Below are positions 45,583-53,476 of a DNA stretch of 64,000 nt, piece by piece (within the stretch, counting starts at the first letter, position 1; the number at the start of each line of letters is the position of its first letter). The notes beneath the pieces were generated by a model that had not been told where the DNA came from, did no database searches, and saw nothing but the letters and a program-made list of their open reading frames with translations. This DNA comes from Candidatus Poribacteria bacterium (GTDB taxonomy: Bacteria; Poribacteria; WGA-4E; WGA-3G), in NCBI GenBank assembly GCA_026702755.1, contig JAPPBX010000033.1:1-64000 (forward strand), written 5' to 3'. The translations under genes and the position numbers were made by a program.

Positions 45583-45636
45583 ATGCGCTGGTGTTTGTGG
45601 TGTCATCGAGCCATGTCTTCTCCAAAAATGCTATGA
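45583..45636 (+). CDS. 17-codon minicistron coupled to the export gene
   Basis: ATG at 45583 follows a strong GAGGAG with a 6-base spacer. The peptide MRWCLWCHRAMSSPKML ends with TGA at 45634-45636, which overlaps the ATG (45633-45635) of the polysaccharide export gene as ATGA. That downstream ATG has no ribosome site of its own, so its translation probably depends on this short frame. The peptide carries a CxxC. Confidence 0.5.
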   Translation: MRWCLWCHRAMSSPKML

Positions 45637-46802
45637 TCTACTTTTTGCGAAGTTTGCAAGGCTCTCGTTTTACACTGTGGTGCTTGCAAGCTCCGATTAT
45701 TTTGCTATTTTTCATCGCAACGACAACGCTCTTCGCTGATGTTTACCGTATCAAAAAAGGGGACACGCTCCTGATTGCGGTGATCGGACAGCCGGAATTT
45801 ACACATTCCGTACAGGTCCGTGAAGATGGCAGGATTAGTTACTTTGGCGGCGATTTTGACGTTGCTGGACAGACAGTCGCGGCGGTCAATCTGCAGATTC
45901 GCGAGTTTCTCATGGCGGGAGGGCTCGTCAGTAAGCCCGTCGTTCTGGTGTCGCCGGTGTTGCAAGAGAAAGGCGTTTTCGTTGGTGGTGCGGTGAAGAC
46001 TCCGGGACGTTATCCTATTTCACCGGAGACGGACATCGGTTTATACCGTGCCATCGCGCTCGCGGGCGGTATGGCAGAGAACGCCGATCGCCAAGAGGTA
46101 CAATTAATTCGGACCGATACAGCGCAGAAAGCTGAGAGCTATGATCTCTCAATAAACCGTCCTTACAGCGACATCCGTGTCAACATCAACGATTTGGTGT
46201 TCGTCATGCCGCTAAGTGTCGTTGAGGTGCAAGGACAGGTGCAGACCCCCGGAAAACTTTTTATTCGTGGGCAGCTCGGTATTGCGCAGGCACTCGCGCG
46301 CGCGGGCGGTGCTACGCAGGAAGCCGACCTCGCCGCCGTGGTAAAAGTTGAAGGAAACGGTAAACTCTCCGAATTCAATCTCTCCGAACAGTTCTGGAAA
46401 TCGTCTCTAAACGGCAATCCTTCTGCCTTTCTATCGGATGGAGATGTGTTGTTTGTTCCTAATGTGTTCAAGGTTGAACTTATTTATGTGACCGGTTACG
46501 TTCACACCCCCGGTGCGCAACGCGTTCGCGGACCCTTGAGACTCTCGCAAGCGGTTGCCCTCAGTGGCGGGTTTGAGGCATCGGCGAATCGTGAGGAGGT
46601 GCTCATCCACCGCCGTGACGGCACAACCGTTGAGGTGCTTTTTACGCGCGGTCCTACAGATGGCACAACACAACAGATTTTACTCTATCCGGGTGACATC
46701 TTGGAGGTGAAAAAGAAGTTTCAGGTAAATTGGGGTCTTGTCAGTACGTTCGCCTACATCGTCATCAGCGGCGTGGGCATTATAATCCAACTAACGAAGT
46801 AA
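45633..46802 (+). CDS. Polysaccharide export protein (Wza/SLBB type)
   Basis: 389 aa from the ATG at 45633; a GTG at 45591 in the same frame is less likely. Signal peptide ending about ATTTLFA. N-terminal polysaccharide biosynthesis/export domain (DVYRIKKGDTLLIAVIGQPEFTHSVQVREDGRISY), then three SLBB repeats with VFVGGAVKTPGRYP, VEVQGQVQTPGKLF and IYVTGYVHTPGAQR. One membrane helix at the C-terminus (about 365-388). It probably forms an envelope channel for capsule or exopolysaccharide. No other export gene is adjacent; a Wzi-like gene is at 61 kb. Confidence 0.88.
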   Translation: MIYFLRSLQGSRFTLWCLQAPIILLFFIATTTLFADVYRIKKGDTLLIAVIGQPEFTHSVQVREDGRISYFGGDFDVAGQTVAAVNLQIREFLMAGGLVSKPVVLVSPVLQEKGVFVGGAVKTPGRYPISPETDIGLYRAIALAGGMAENADRQEVQLIRTDTAQKAESYDLSINRPYSDIRVNINDLVFVMPLSVVEVQGQVQTPGKLFIRGQLGIAQALARAGGATQEADLAAVVKVEGNGKLSEFNLSEQFWKSSLNGNPSAFLSDGDVLFVPNVFKVELIYVTGYVHTPGAQRVRGPLRLSQAVALSGGFEASANREEVLIHRRDGTTVEVLFTRGPTDGTTQQILLYPGDILEVKKKFQVNWGLVSTFAYIVISGVGIIIQLTK

Positions 46803-46827
46803 ATTATAAGAAAGGAAAAATAGGAAT

Positions 46828-47667
46828 ATGAGCGAGAATTCTTCGCCGGAGTTTGCTCCGGGTCAAATTGTTTTTTTGAAATCAAATCCCTCTACCCGTG
46901 GGGCCGTTGTTGAGGTATTAACTGGGAGTAGTGAAAACCAGATCACCATTTTTGCTGATGGTAGGATCCAGAGTTTTGATGCCTCTCAGTTGCAGGTTAG
47001 CACATCTTCAGATATTCTCAGCCGCATTATTGACGCGTCCCCTGAGACAATTGAGCAAATTGAGACGTTGCTACAATCGCCCGCCGAATCTACGCCGACC
47101 ATCTCACCGGCACCTCAAGAGGAACCGAGCGTTGCGTCAGCAGAACCGAGCGAGAAGCAGCAGAAAGAATCTCAACCATCGAAGAAAGAGGGCAGTAATT
47201 GGGACTCTGATAAACTCCTAAGCCAATATTTCGCACAACCCGTCCGCTTTATCACGTATACAGGTATAAAGGATCTATCCGAAATTAGAGCGGAACCTTA
47301 TACCCTATGGGGGACTGATACCAACGGTAAAAAGATTAAGATGGCGAAACTTCAGGCCTTGTTTGCATTTCCGAAAGAGAAGATGCCGGACCTGAAACCA
47401 TACGTGAAAGTAAGGCAACCGTTGAAAGCGCAAAACCTTCAGCCGATTGAGACCCCAGAGGATCGGTTCCATATTGATGACGATCTTCTTAAGCAGGCGC
47501 GAGAAAACAAATCTAATGTCAACATTGTCACGCGGGCAGGATACGTCTTGAATGGCTGGCTCCAACATTTTGACGAATATGTTCTGTATATGCGGGTCGG
47601 GGAGAAGGTTGTGGTTGTGTATCGACACGGCTTGTTTGAATTCACAATTACGGAGCAAGAAAGTTAA
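46828..47667 (+). CDS. Protein with two candidate Sm/Hfq-like domains
   Basis: 279 aa. Residues 8-55 look like an SH3/KOW-type barrel (FAPGQIVFLKSNPSTRGAVV). Residues 85-130 are a Pro/Ser/Glu linker. Residues about 135-185 (PVRFITYTGIKDLSEIRAEP, then YTLWGTD and KLQALFAFP) and about 228-275 (VNIVTRAGYVLNGWLQHFDE, then YVLYMRV and VVVYRHGLFEF) each resemble the Sm fold; the second has the FD-YVLYMR and VVYRHGLFEF pattern of Hfq Sm1 and Sm2. RNA binding is inference. It lies between the export gene and the restriction enzyme. Confidence 0.6.
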   Translation: MSENSSPEFAPGQIVFLKSNPSTRGAVVEVLTGSSENQITIFADGRIQSFDASQLQVSTSSDILSRIIDASPETIEQIETLLQSPAESTPTISPAPQEEPSVASAEPSEKQQKESQPSKKEGSNWDSDKLLSQYFAQPVRFITYTGIKDLSEIRAEPYTLWGTDTNGKKIKMAKLQALFAFPKEKMPDLKPYVKVRQPLKAQNLQPIETPEDRFHIDDDLLKQARENKSNVNIVTRAGYVLNGWLQHFDEYVLYMRVGEKVVVVYRHGLFEFTITEQES

Positions 47668-47676
47668 CCTTCTGGA

Positions 47677-47821
47677 ATTATAGTAAAACCCGAAAACATG
47701 TTTACAGTTCGTCAGTGAACGGGAGCCTCACCGCCGCTGGCGAGGGAGTTTTGCTTGGGTGTTTCCCTTAGTATCCTCGCCATTACATTGGTGTATAGGT
47801 AATTACGGGTTTTACTATAAT
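47677..47821. repeat. MITE-like element with 16-bp perfect terminal inverted repeats
   Basis: Ends are ATTATAGTAAAACCCG (47677-47692) and its exact inverse CGGGTTTTACTATAAT (47806-47821), total 145 bp, without coding capacity. TA at the tips suits an IS630/Tc1-type element. A similar end (GGGGTTTTACT) lies at 38561. Downstream, AATCCTATAATCCTGTAAAT just before the restriction gene is another repetitive-looking stretch. Confidence 0.75.
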
Positions 47822-47900
47822 CAAACTCACGTCAATTAGGAACGCTCCATAATCCTATAATCCTGTAAATCCTGATTCAGACAACAAGCAAAAAACACCG

Positions 47901-50900
47901 ATGCCACACCTCAACATCAAACCCTCCCACAAACCTATCAAGACGTACTACGCCGAACTCCAAGAATACGACACCATCGGTGTAGCACACGAAGGCGCAG
48001 TCCGAGCCGCATTCCAAAGTCTACTTCAACACTACTGCCGACAAGCCTCCTTAACTCTCGTTTGTGAAAGAACGCACTACACCACAGAGAATAGACGGAT
48101 CCGACCCGATGGCGAAGTCGTCGATACCTTCGGGCTGCCTTACGGTTATTGGGAAGCAAAGGATACGCAGGACGACCTCTACACCGAAGCAGCCAAGAAG
48201 TTTGACGCGGGCTACCCATCAAAAAACATCGTCGTCCAATCCCCGACCCACGCACTCCTCTATCAGCACGGGCAGCTGCAGCTGGACTTGGACATCAGCG
48301 AGCCGAGAAACCTCGTCCACGTTCTCCAGACCTTCTTCGCGTATCAGGAAGAGAATATATCGGCATGGCATACGGCGGTCGCTGAATTCAGAGAAATAGT
48401 GCCAGAACTCGGTGAGAAATTGACGGTGCTCATCGAAACAGAACGCCAAAACAATTCCCAATTTCAGGTCGCATTTACCAATTTCCATCAGCAATGCCAG
48501 GCTTTAATCAACCCGAATCTCTCCATCGCTGCGGTGGAAGAGATGCTCGTCCAACACCTGCTAACAGAACGCATCTTCCGCACCGTCTTTAACAATCCTG
48601 ACTTCACACGTCGTAATATCATCGCACGCGAAATTGAGAACGTCATTGACGCGCTCACCTCACAGACGTTTGACCGCAACCAGTTCCTCCAGAGTTTAGA
48701 TCCGTTCTACGTTGCGATTGAGCAAACCGCTGCCACTATCACCAACTTCTCACAAAAACAGGGATTCCTCAACACTGTCTATGAGCAGTTTTTTCAGGGT
48801 TTCTCTGTCAAAGTTGCAGATACACACGGCATCGTCTACACACCGCAGCCGATCGTCGATTTCATGGTGAAAAGCGTTGAGCATATCTTACAAACCGAGC
48901 TCAATCGCTCGCTTTCAGATAGTGGTGTGAATATCATTGATCCGTTTGTTGGCACCGGTAACTTCATCGTCCGGATTATGCAGGAACTTGATCCCATCTC
49001 CTTAGAGCGGAAATACACTGCTGACCCGCCGGAACTCCTGTGTAACGAGGTGATGCTCCTGCCCTACTACATCGCCAGTCTCAACATAGAGCACGAGTTC
49101 TACACCGCAACGAATCGGTATGTTCCTTATGAAGGTTTATGTTTGGTAGATACCTTTGAGGTTGCCGAAGCGCGGCAGATGCCACTGTTCACCCTTGACA
49201 ACACAGCACGCGTTGAAAAGCAGAAGGAGACACCGATGTTTGTGGTTATCGGCAATCCACCCTACAATGTGGGACAGGTCAACGAGAACGATAACAACAA
49301 AAACCGAAAGTATGAGACGATGGACAAGTTGATTGCTGAGACTTATGCGAAAGACTCCAAAGCGACACTCAGAAGTCAGCTTTACGATCCGTATGTCAAG
49401 GCAATTCGGTGGGCATTGGACCGAATTGGTGAGGAAGGCGTTGTTGCTTTCGTAACAAACAACAGTTTTCTTGAAGGATTGGCGTTTGACGGGATGCGGA
49501 AACACCTCGCAGAAGATTGTGACGCGATCTATATTTTGGACTTGGGTGGAAACGCGAGGAAGGGATTGAAGGTCTCGGATGCCAATGTATTCGGAATTCG
49601 GGTGGGTGTGAGCGTCAACCTGTTTATGAAAAGGAAAGGGGATTCATCAGAAGCACCCCGATACTTTTACCATCGCACTGATGACCTATGGAACAGAGAA
49701 CAGAAATTCGTTTTTCTGAATGAACGTCAGCACATAGGCAATATTGAGTGGCAACCGATTCAACCAGATGTGCGGCATACCTGGCTCACTGAAGGTTTTC
49801 ATGCTGAATTTGACACTTTTCTTCCAATGGGGAGTAAGGAGACAAAGGCTGTAAAAGGTGAGGCAGTAGATGTGATTTTCAAAACTTACAGCAACGGTGT
49901 GAAAACCAATCGTGACGCATGGGTTTACAATTTTAACCAAAACACACTTGTTGAAAATACAAGTAAAATGATTGAAACTTACAATACTGAAGTCACTCGG
50001 TGGGGACAGCGGATGGATCGAAATGCTAATCTTAATGATTATGTAATTTCTGATGAGACAAAAATCAAGTGGAGTTTAACTCTAAAACAGAAGTTGCAGA
50101 GTAGTCAAACAGCAGCATTTACAGATGCGAAAATCCGGCAATCTCTCTATCGTCCGTTTATGAGATTAAACCTCTACTTTGATCGAATGATGAATGATAG
50201 GGTGCTTGTGTTTCCTTCTATCTTTCCCACACCAGAGACAGAAATAGAAAATCGGGTGATAATTGTTAGTGATCACGGCTTTCGCGCGGACTTTAGTACA
50301 TTGGTAACGAACATAATTCCCGATGTTCATACCCTTTCAGCACAGGATAGTTTCCAGTGCTTTCCCTTCTATACCTACGACGAGGACGGCACAAACCGCC
50401 GCGAGAACATCACTGATTGGGCGTTGGCGGAGTTCCGAGCGCATTACGAGGACGACCCCATCACCAAGTGGGACATCTTCCACTACAACTATGGACTCTT
50501 GCATCATCCTGAGTATCGCGAGAAATATGAGGCGAATCTCAAGCGCGATCTTCCGCATATTCCGTTTGTGAAGGACTTCTGGGCGTTTGCGGAGGCAGGC
50601 GCACAGTTAGCGGACCTTCACGTTAACTATGAATCCCAACCCGAATACGATAAGCTGAAGTTTATCCAAAACTCGGATGTGCCGCTTAATTGGCGTGTTG
50701 AGAAGATGAAGCTTTCAAAAGACAAAGCCTCGCTTGTCTACAACGATTTCCTAACGATCAGTGGCATTCCTGAAAAGGCGTTTGATTACCGGCTCGGCAC
50801 ACGTTCCGCGTTAGAATGGATAATTAATCAATATTGTGTTAAAATAGATAAACGGAGCGGCATTGTGAACGATCCAAACCGGGCAGATGACCCGCAGTAC

Positions 50901-50987
50901 ATTGTCAAACTCATTGGGAAGGTGATTACCGTCAGTTTGGAGACGGTGGATATTGTTGAGGGATTGCCGGACTTGGATTTAGGATAG
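47901..50987 (+). CDS. Single-chain type IIG/ISP-like restriction-modification enzyme without helicase
   Basis: 1028 aa. N-terminal PD-(D/E)xK nuclease with Asp70 and Glu85-x-Lys87 (GYWEAKD). A helical coupler spans about 130-300. The adenine methyltransferase domain has YTPQPIVDFM (313-322), SAM motif I DPFVGTGNF (347-355) and catalytic GNPPYN (451-456). The C-terminal half is a target-recognition region like that of type ISP enzymes (LYRPF, GFRADFS). The helicase domain of LlaGI-type enzymes is missing. No separate specificity or methylase gene is needed. The following membrane-protein gene starts 26 bases later. Confidence 0.88.
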   Translation: MPHLNIKPSHKPIKTYYAELQEYDTIGVAHEGAVRAAFQSLLQHYCRQASLTLVCERTHYTTENRRIRPDGEVVDTFGLPYGYWEAKDTQDDLYTEAAKKFDAGYPSKNIVVQSPTHALLYQHGQLQLDLDISEPRNLVHVLQTFFAYQEENISAWHTAVAEFREIVPELGEKLTVLIETERQNNSQFQVAFTNFHQQCQALINPNLSIAAVEEMLVQHLLTERIFRTVFNNPDFTRRNIIAREIENVIDALTSQTFDRNQFLQSLDPFYVAIEQTAATITNFSQKQGFLNTVYEQFFQGFSVKVADTHGIVYTPQPIVDFMVKSVEHILQTELNRSLSDSGVNIIDPFVGTGNFIVRIMQELDPISLERKYTADPPELLCNEVMLLPYYIASLNIEHEFYTATNRYVPYEGLCLVDTFEVAEARQMPLFTLDNTARVEKQKETPMFVVIGNPPYNVGQVNENDNNKNRKYETMDKLIAETYAKDSKATLRSQLYDPYVKAIRWALDRIGEEGVVAFVTNNSFLEGLAFDGMRKHLAEDCDAIYILDLGGNARKGLKVSDANVFGIRVGVSVNLFMKRKGDSSEAPRYFYHRTDDLWNREQKFVFLNERQHIGNIEWQPIQPDVRHTWLTEGFHAEFDTFLPMGSKETKAVKGEAVDVIFKTYSNGVKTNRDAWVYNFNQNTLVENTSKMIETYNTEVTRWGQRMDRNANLNDYVISDETKIKWSLTLKQKLQSSQTAAFTDAKIRQSLYRPFMRLNLYFDRMMNDRVLVFPSIFPTPETEIENRVIIVSDHGFRADFSTLVTNIIPDVHTLSAQDSFQCFPFYTYDEDGTNRRENITDWALAEFRAHYEDDPITKWDIFHYNYGLLHHPEYREKYEANLKRDLPHIPFVKDFWAFAEAGAQLADLHVNYESQPEYDKLKFIQNSDVPLNWRVEKMKLSKDKASLVYNDFLTISGIPEKAFDYRLGTRSALEWIINQYCVKIDKRSGIVNDPNRADDPQYIVKLIGKVITVSLETVDIVEGLPDLDLG

Positions 50988-51013
50988 AGAGACATGGAGT
51001 CAAGGAGAAAGTC

Positions 51014-51775
51014 ATGGGAATCATAGAGTGGCTAAACGCAAATAGTGGCGCAATAATCGTGATTGTCGCTATCGTGCTTGTTAGTGTCATTAGTTATTAC
51101 GCCTATCTGACGTGGCGGCTGCTAAAAGCGAGTAACACACCTGAAATTGCGATCTCCCTGCGTCCGCATGAAGCACATATTCATTGTGTTATGCTCTGCA
51201 TAGAGAATATAGGAACGGGAGCGGCTCGTAATATCCAATTCCAAACAGACCTTTCTTTTAAACCTGATGGGGAAAGATCCTTTGAGGATGTTGGTTTCCT
51301 CAAGAATGGAATTGACTACCTTGGCCCGGGGGAAAAGATTGAGCACTTTTTGGTGAGTGTGATAGGCAAATTAGATAAGCTCAAAGAAACGCCCCTTGAA
51401 ATCGGTGTTACTTATACGGATTCGGTGAAAACAGCACATCAATGTGCCTTTCATCTTGATTTTGGTGAGGACGAAGGTTACGCCCGCGTTGGCAAACCGC
51501 CGCTTTTTGAGATAGCCGAGGCTACTCAGAAGTTACAGGAGGATGTCAACAACATTGCTACCGGATCTCGAAAACCCGTAATTCTCACTGAACCCCTATT
51601 TGAGCATAGGATACGGAACCATACTGACTTTTTGGAGAGGCGGATAAGTCAGTACCCGCGTAATATTCAAAGCAAAATTTTACAGAAAGTAGACTTCCTT
51701 ATTCAAGATCAAGATCGGGAAATGCGTGAAAAATCACAGAATGGTGAGACAGAAACGGACGCGAATTCGTCATAA
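51014..51775 (+). CDS. Membrane-anchored protein of unknown function
   Basis: 253 aa. One N-terminal membrane helix (about 11-33, IIVIVAIVLVSVISYYAYL), then a beta-rich domain (about 45-155) with CIENIGTGAARNIQFQTDL resembling immunoglobulin-like folds, and a helical charged C-terminus. Family not recognised. The closeness to the restriction enzyme and the antitoxin-like gene suggests the same accessory module, but no functional link is shown. Confidence 0.65.
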   Translation: MGIIEWLNANSGAIIVIVAIVLVSVISYYAYLTWRLLKASNTPEIAISLRPHEAHIHCVMLCIENIGTGAARNIQFQTDLSFKPDGERSFEDVGFLKNGIDYLGPGEKIEHFLVSVIGKLDKLKETPLEIGVTYTDSVKTAHQCAFHLDFGEDEGYARVGKPPLFEIAEATQKLQEDVNNIATGSRKPVILTEPLFEHRIRNHTDFLERRISQYPRNIQSKILQKVDFLIQDQDREMREKSQNGETETDANSS

Positions 51776-51791
51776 AAAGGGGGTGAAACAG

Positions 51792-52016
51792 ATGGCAGTT
51801 ACAATTTATATCTATGCTAATAATGGGACACCTATAGAAATTCCTGATGAGACGGAGGATCCGTTAGCGAATAATAATTCGCGGTTATCTACTGAAGAGT
51901 TTAAAGCGGTACTCGAGCGATTAGCAGTCAAATTTGAGGAATTCGCGGGTCCCAATGTCCCTCCCTTATCGGATTACGCGGTGAGCCGCGAAGGGCTGTA
52001 CGAAGATCATTTATAG
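51792..52016 (+). CDS. Candidate antitoxin of a PIN-toxin pair
   Basis: 74 aa from the ATG at 51792 behind GGGGGTG; a longer in-frame form from 51726 is inside the upstream gene. Acidic small protein with MAVTIYIYANNGTPIEIPDE at the start and a helical middle (TEEFKAVLERLAVKFEEFAG). No DNA-binding motif is recognised. It ends two bases before the ATG of the interrupted PIN toxin, the usual antitoxin-toxin arrangement. The antitoxin call rests on position only. Confidence 0.55.
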   Translation: MAVTIYIYANNGTPIEIPDETEDPLANNNSRLSTEEFKAVLERLAVKFEEFAGPNVPPLSDYAVSREGLYEDHL

Positions 52017-52103
52017 TTATGATTTATCAATCTTCCCGCCAAGACCCCATGCTTTAGCTTGCGGGATGTAGGCGGGCATTGGGTTTGTCATTGAAAAAAC
52101 ATT

Positions 52104-52132
52104 TTGACAATCGCCTAAAAATGTAGTATAAT
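52104..52132 (+). promoter_or_regulatory. tnpB promoter, copy B
   Basis: TTGACA (52104-52109), 17 bases, TATAAT (52127-52132); same spacing to the structured leader as in copy A. Confidence 0.8.
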
Positions 52133-52139
52133 TAAAAGT

Positions 52140-52225
52140 ATCAAGTTGGCAGACATGACAAGCACAGTCGCTTGACTGTGTGTCTGCCTACCCACTTGTC
52201 AGGGGTTAAAGACTTGATGCTTGAT
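52140..52225 (+). ncRNA. Structured 5' leader of tnpB, copy B
   Basis: Same architecture as copy A with different bases. H1: ATCAAGT (52140-52146) with ACTTGAT (52212-52218). H2: GGCAGACA (52148-52155) with TGTCTGCC (52181-52188). H3: CACAGTC (52163-52169) with GACTGTG (52174-52180). H4: ACCC (52190-52193) with GGGT (52203-52206). Pseudoknot: TGACAAG (52156-52162) with CTTGTCA (52195-52201). A second H1 strand, GCTTGAT (52219-52225), follows directly and ends five bases before the ATG. GGTTAAAG is conserved in sequence in both copies. Confidence 0.75.
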
Positions 52226-52230
52226 GTACC

Positions 52231-53349
52231 ATGAAAACGTATAAGTATAAGTTTGGCGATCAATCGAATTGTATCCGTATCGGCAATCTGCTTGACGATA
52301 TGTGGCAGGTGCATGACTATTTCCATAGGTGGCAGGATCAAAGGTATAGAGCTGGATTGCCGTATGCGGACCATCCTGCGATGTCTGCACACTTGACGGA
52401 TTTGAAACGCACCACCCACCCGCATTGGAACGCTTTGCCGAGTCAAGCGATTCAAGAGGAACTCAAACGGATTGACAAGGCGTATGTGCGTTTTTTCAAA
52501 AAACTTGGTGGGAAACCGAAAAGGAAACGCCGACACAAGTTCAAGTCTATCACATACCCTGGAAGTGCGGGTTGGTCTCTGAAAAATAATCGTATCACGC
52601 TGACGTTCCGTAAATGGAATCCTCAGACGCGTAAGTGGCAGTATGATAAAGTGGCGTATACGTTTCATAAGCACCGCCAGTGGCATGGGACTCTCAGTCG
52701 TATTACAATCAAACGTGATAGTTGCGGAGACTATTGGCTTCATATCATAACAACCTACACAGATTTTAGACCACTGCCGGCAACAGGTCAGAGCGTTGGG
52801 GCAGACTTTGGTATGAAAGACGCATATTTGACACTTAGCACGGGTGAGAAGATACAACACCCACAACCTTTGAAGCAGTCTTTGAACGAACTCCGGTCTC
52901 TCAACAAAAGCCTTTCTCGAAAGGTTAAAGGTTCTAACGGGTGGTGGCGTGCTGTTCGACAACTCGCACGTCTCTACAGAAAAGTATCTAATCAGCGTAA
53001 AGATTTTCATTGGCAACTCGCCACTAAACTCTGTAAAAAGTTTGATACGATTGTCCTTGAAACTTTGAACCTTGATGGCATGAAACGGCTGTGGGGTCGT
53101 AAAGTTTCTGACCTCGCCTTCTACGAGTTTGTTGAGATATTGAAGTATAAAAGTCAAAAACATAAGCGTCAACTCATTCAAATCAGTCAATGGACTGCTA
53201 CAACGAAACCGTGTAGCGATTGTGGCTATCACAACAAAAATCTTTCTCTTTCAGATAGGCAGTGGACATGTCCCGAATGTGGTTCACACCATGACCGAGA
53301 CATCAACGCTGCGATAAACATTTTGCGGGCAGGGATAGCCGTTACCTAA
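52231..53349 (+). CDS. tnpB: TnpB, RNA-guided nuclease of IS200/IS605 type, copy B
   Basis: 372 aa, intact and co-linear with copy A. RuvC residues: Asp192 (VGADFGMKD), Glu277 (LETLNLDGM), Asp355/Asp357 (HDRDINAAINI). The zinc finger CSDCG and CPECG is complete. Differences from A are spread over the protein, so the two copies are diverged relatives, not a recent duplication. No ribosome site upstream; expression is probably set by the structured leader. Confidence 0.95.
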   Translation: MKTYKYKFGDQSNCIRIGNLLDDMWQVHDYFHRWQDQRYRAGLPYADHPAMSAHLTDLKRTTHPHWNALPSQAIQEELKRIDKAYVRFFKKLGGKPKRKRRHKFKSITYPGSAGWSLKNNRITLTFRKWNPQTRKWQYDKVAYTFHKHRQWHGTLSRITIKRDSCGDYWLHIITTYTDFRPLPATGQSVGADFGMKDAYLTLSTGEKIQHPQPLKQSLNELRSLNKSLSRKVKGSNGWWRAVRQLARLYRKVSNQRKDFHWQLATKLCKKFDTIVLETLNLDGMKRLWGRKVSDLAFYEFVEILKYKSQKHKRQLIQISQWTATTKPCSDCGYHNKNLSLSDRQWTCPECGSHHDRDINAAINILRAGIAVT

Positions 53350-53476
53350 CGATATGCCTTGTCTGTGACAAGGGAAACGCCCGCGGGTGGAGCGAAAATA
53401 AGACGGTGGACTCTTTGAGAAAACCGCAGTCGCTACGAAACCGAAGCCCCTACCTTTAGGTAGTGGGTGCTATCAC
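53350..53476 (+). ncRNA. Right-end omegaRNA scaffold, copy B
   Basis: Same blocks as in copy A. After CGATATGC comes a compact CTTGTC-TGT-GACAAG hairpin where A has a longer stem, and the terminal hairpin is CTACCT/AGGTAG instead of ACGCCT/AGGCGT, again compensatory. The bases after the end (CTTGCAGATACCAATG...) would be the guide and correspond to the start of the PIN toxin gene. Confidence 0.75.

Larger units (their letters stand above)
52028..53476 (+). mobile_element. IS200/IS605-type TnpB-only element, copy B, inserted in a PIN toxin gene
   Basis: 1449 bp between TTAT (52024-52027) and the flank CTTGCAGATACC. The borders are fixed to within one base because removing the element restores an uninterrupted PIN reading frame. 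Left end carries the shared ATGCTTTAGCTT hairpin loop and a CCCGCC/GGCGGG pair; right end carries CTACCT/AGGTAG and GGGTGCTATCAC as in copy A. No tnpA. Confidence 0.92.

Noticed and set aside
45591-45632. GTG at 45591 as start of the Wza-like gene
   Set aside because: It has poor spacing to GAGGAG, which instead serves the ATG at 45583 in a different frame; the signal peptide fits the ATG at 45633.
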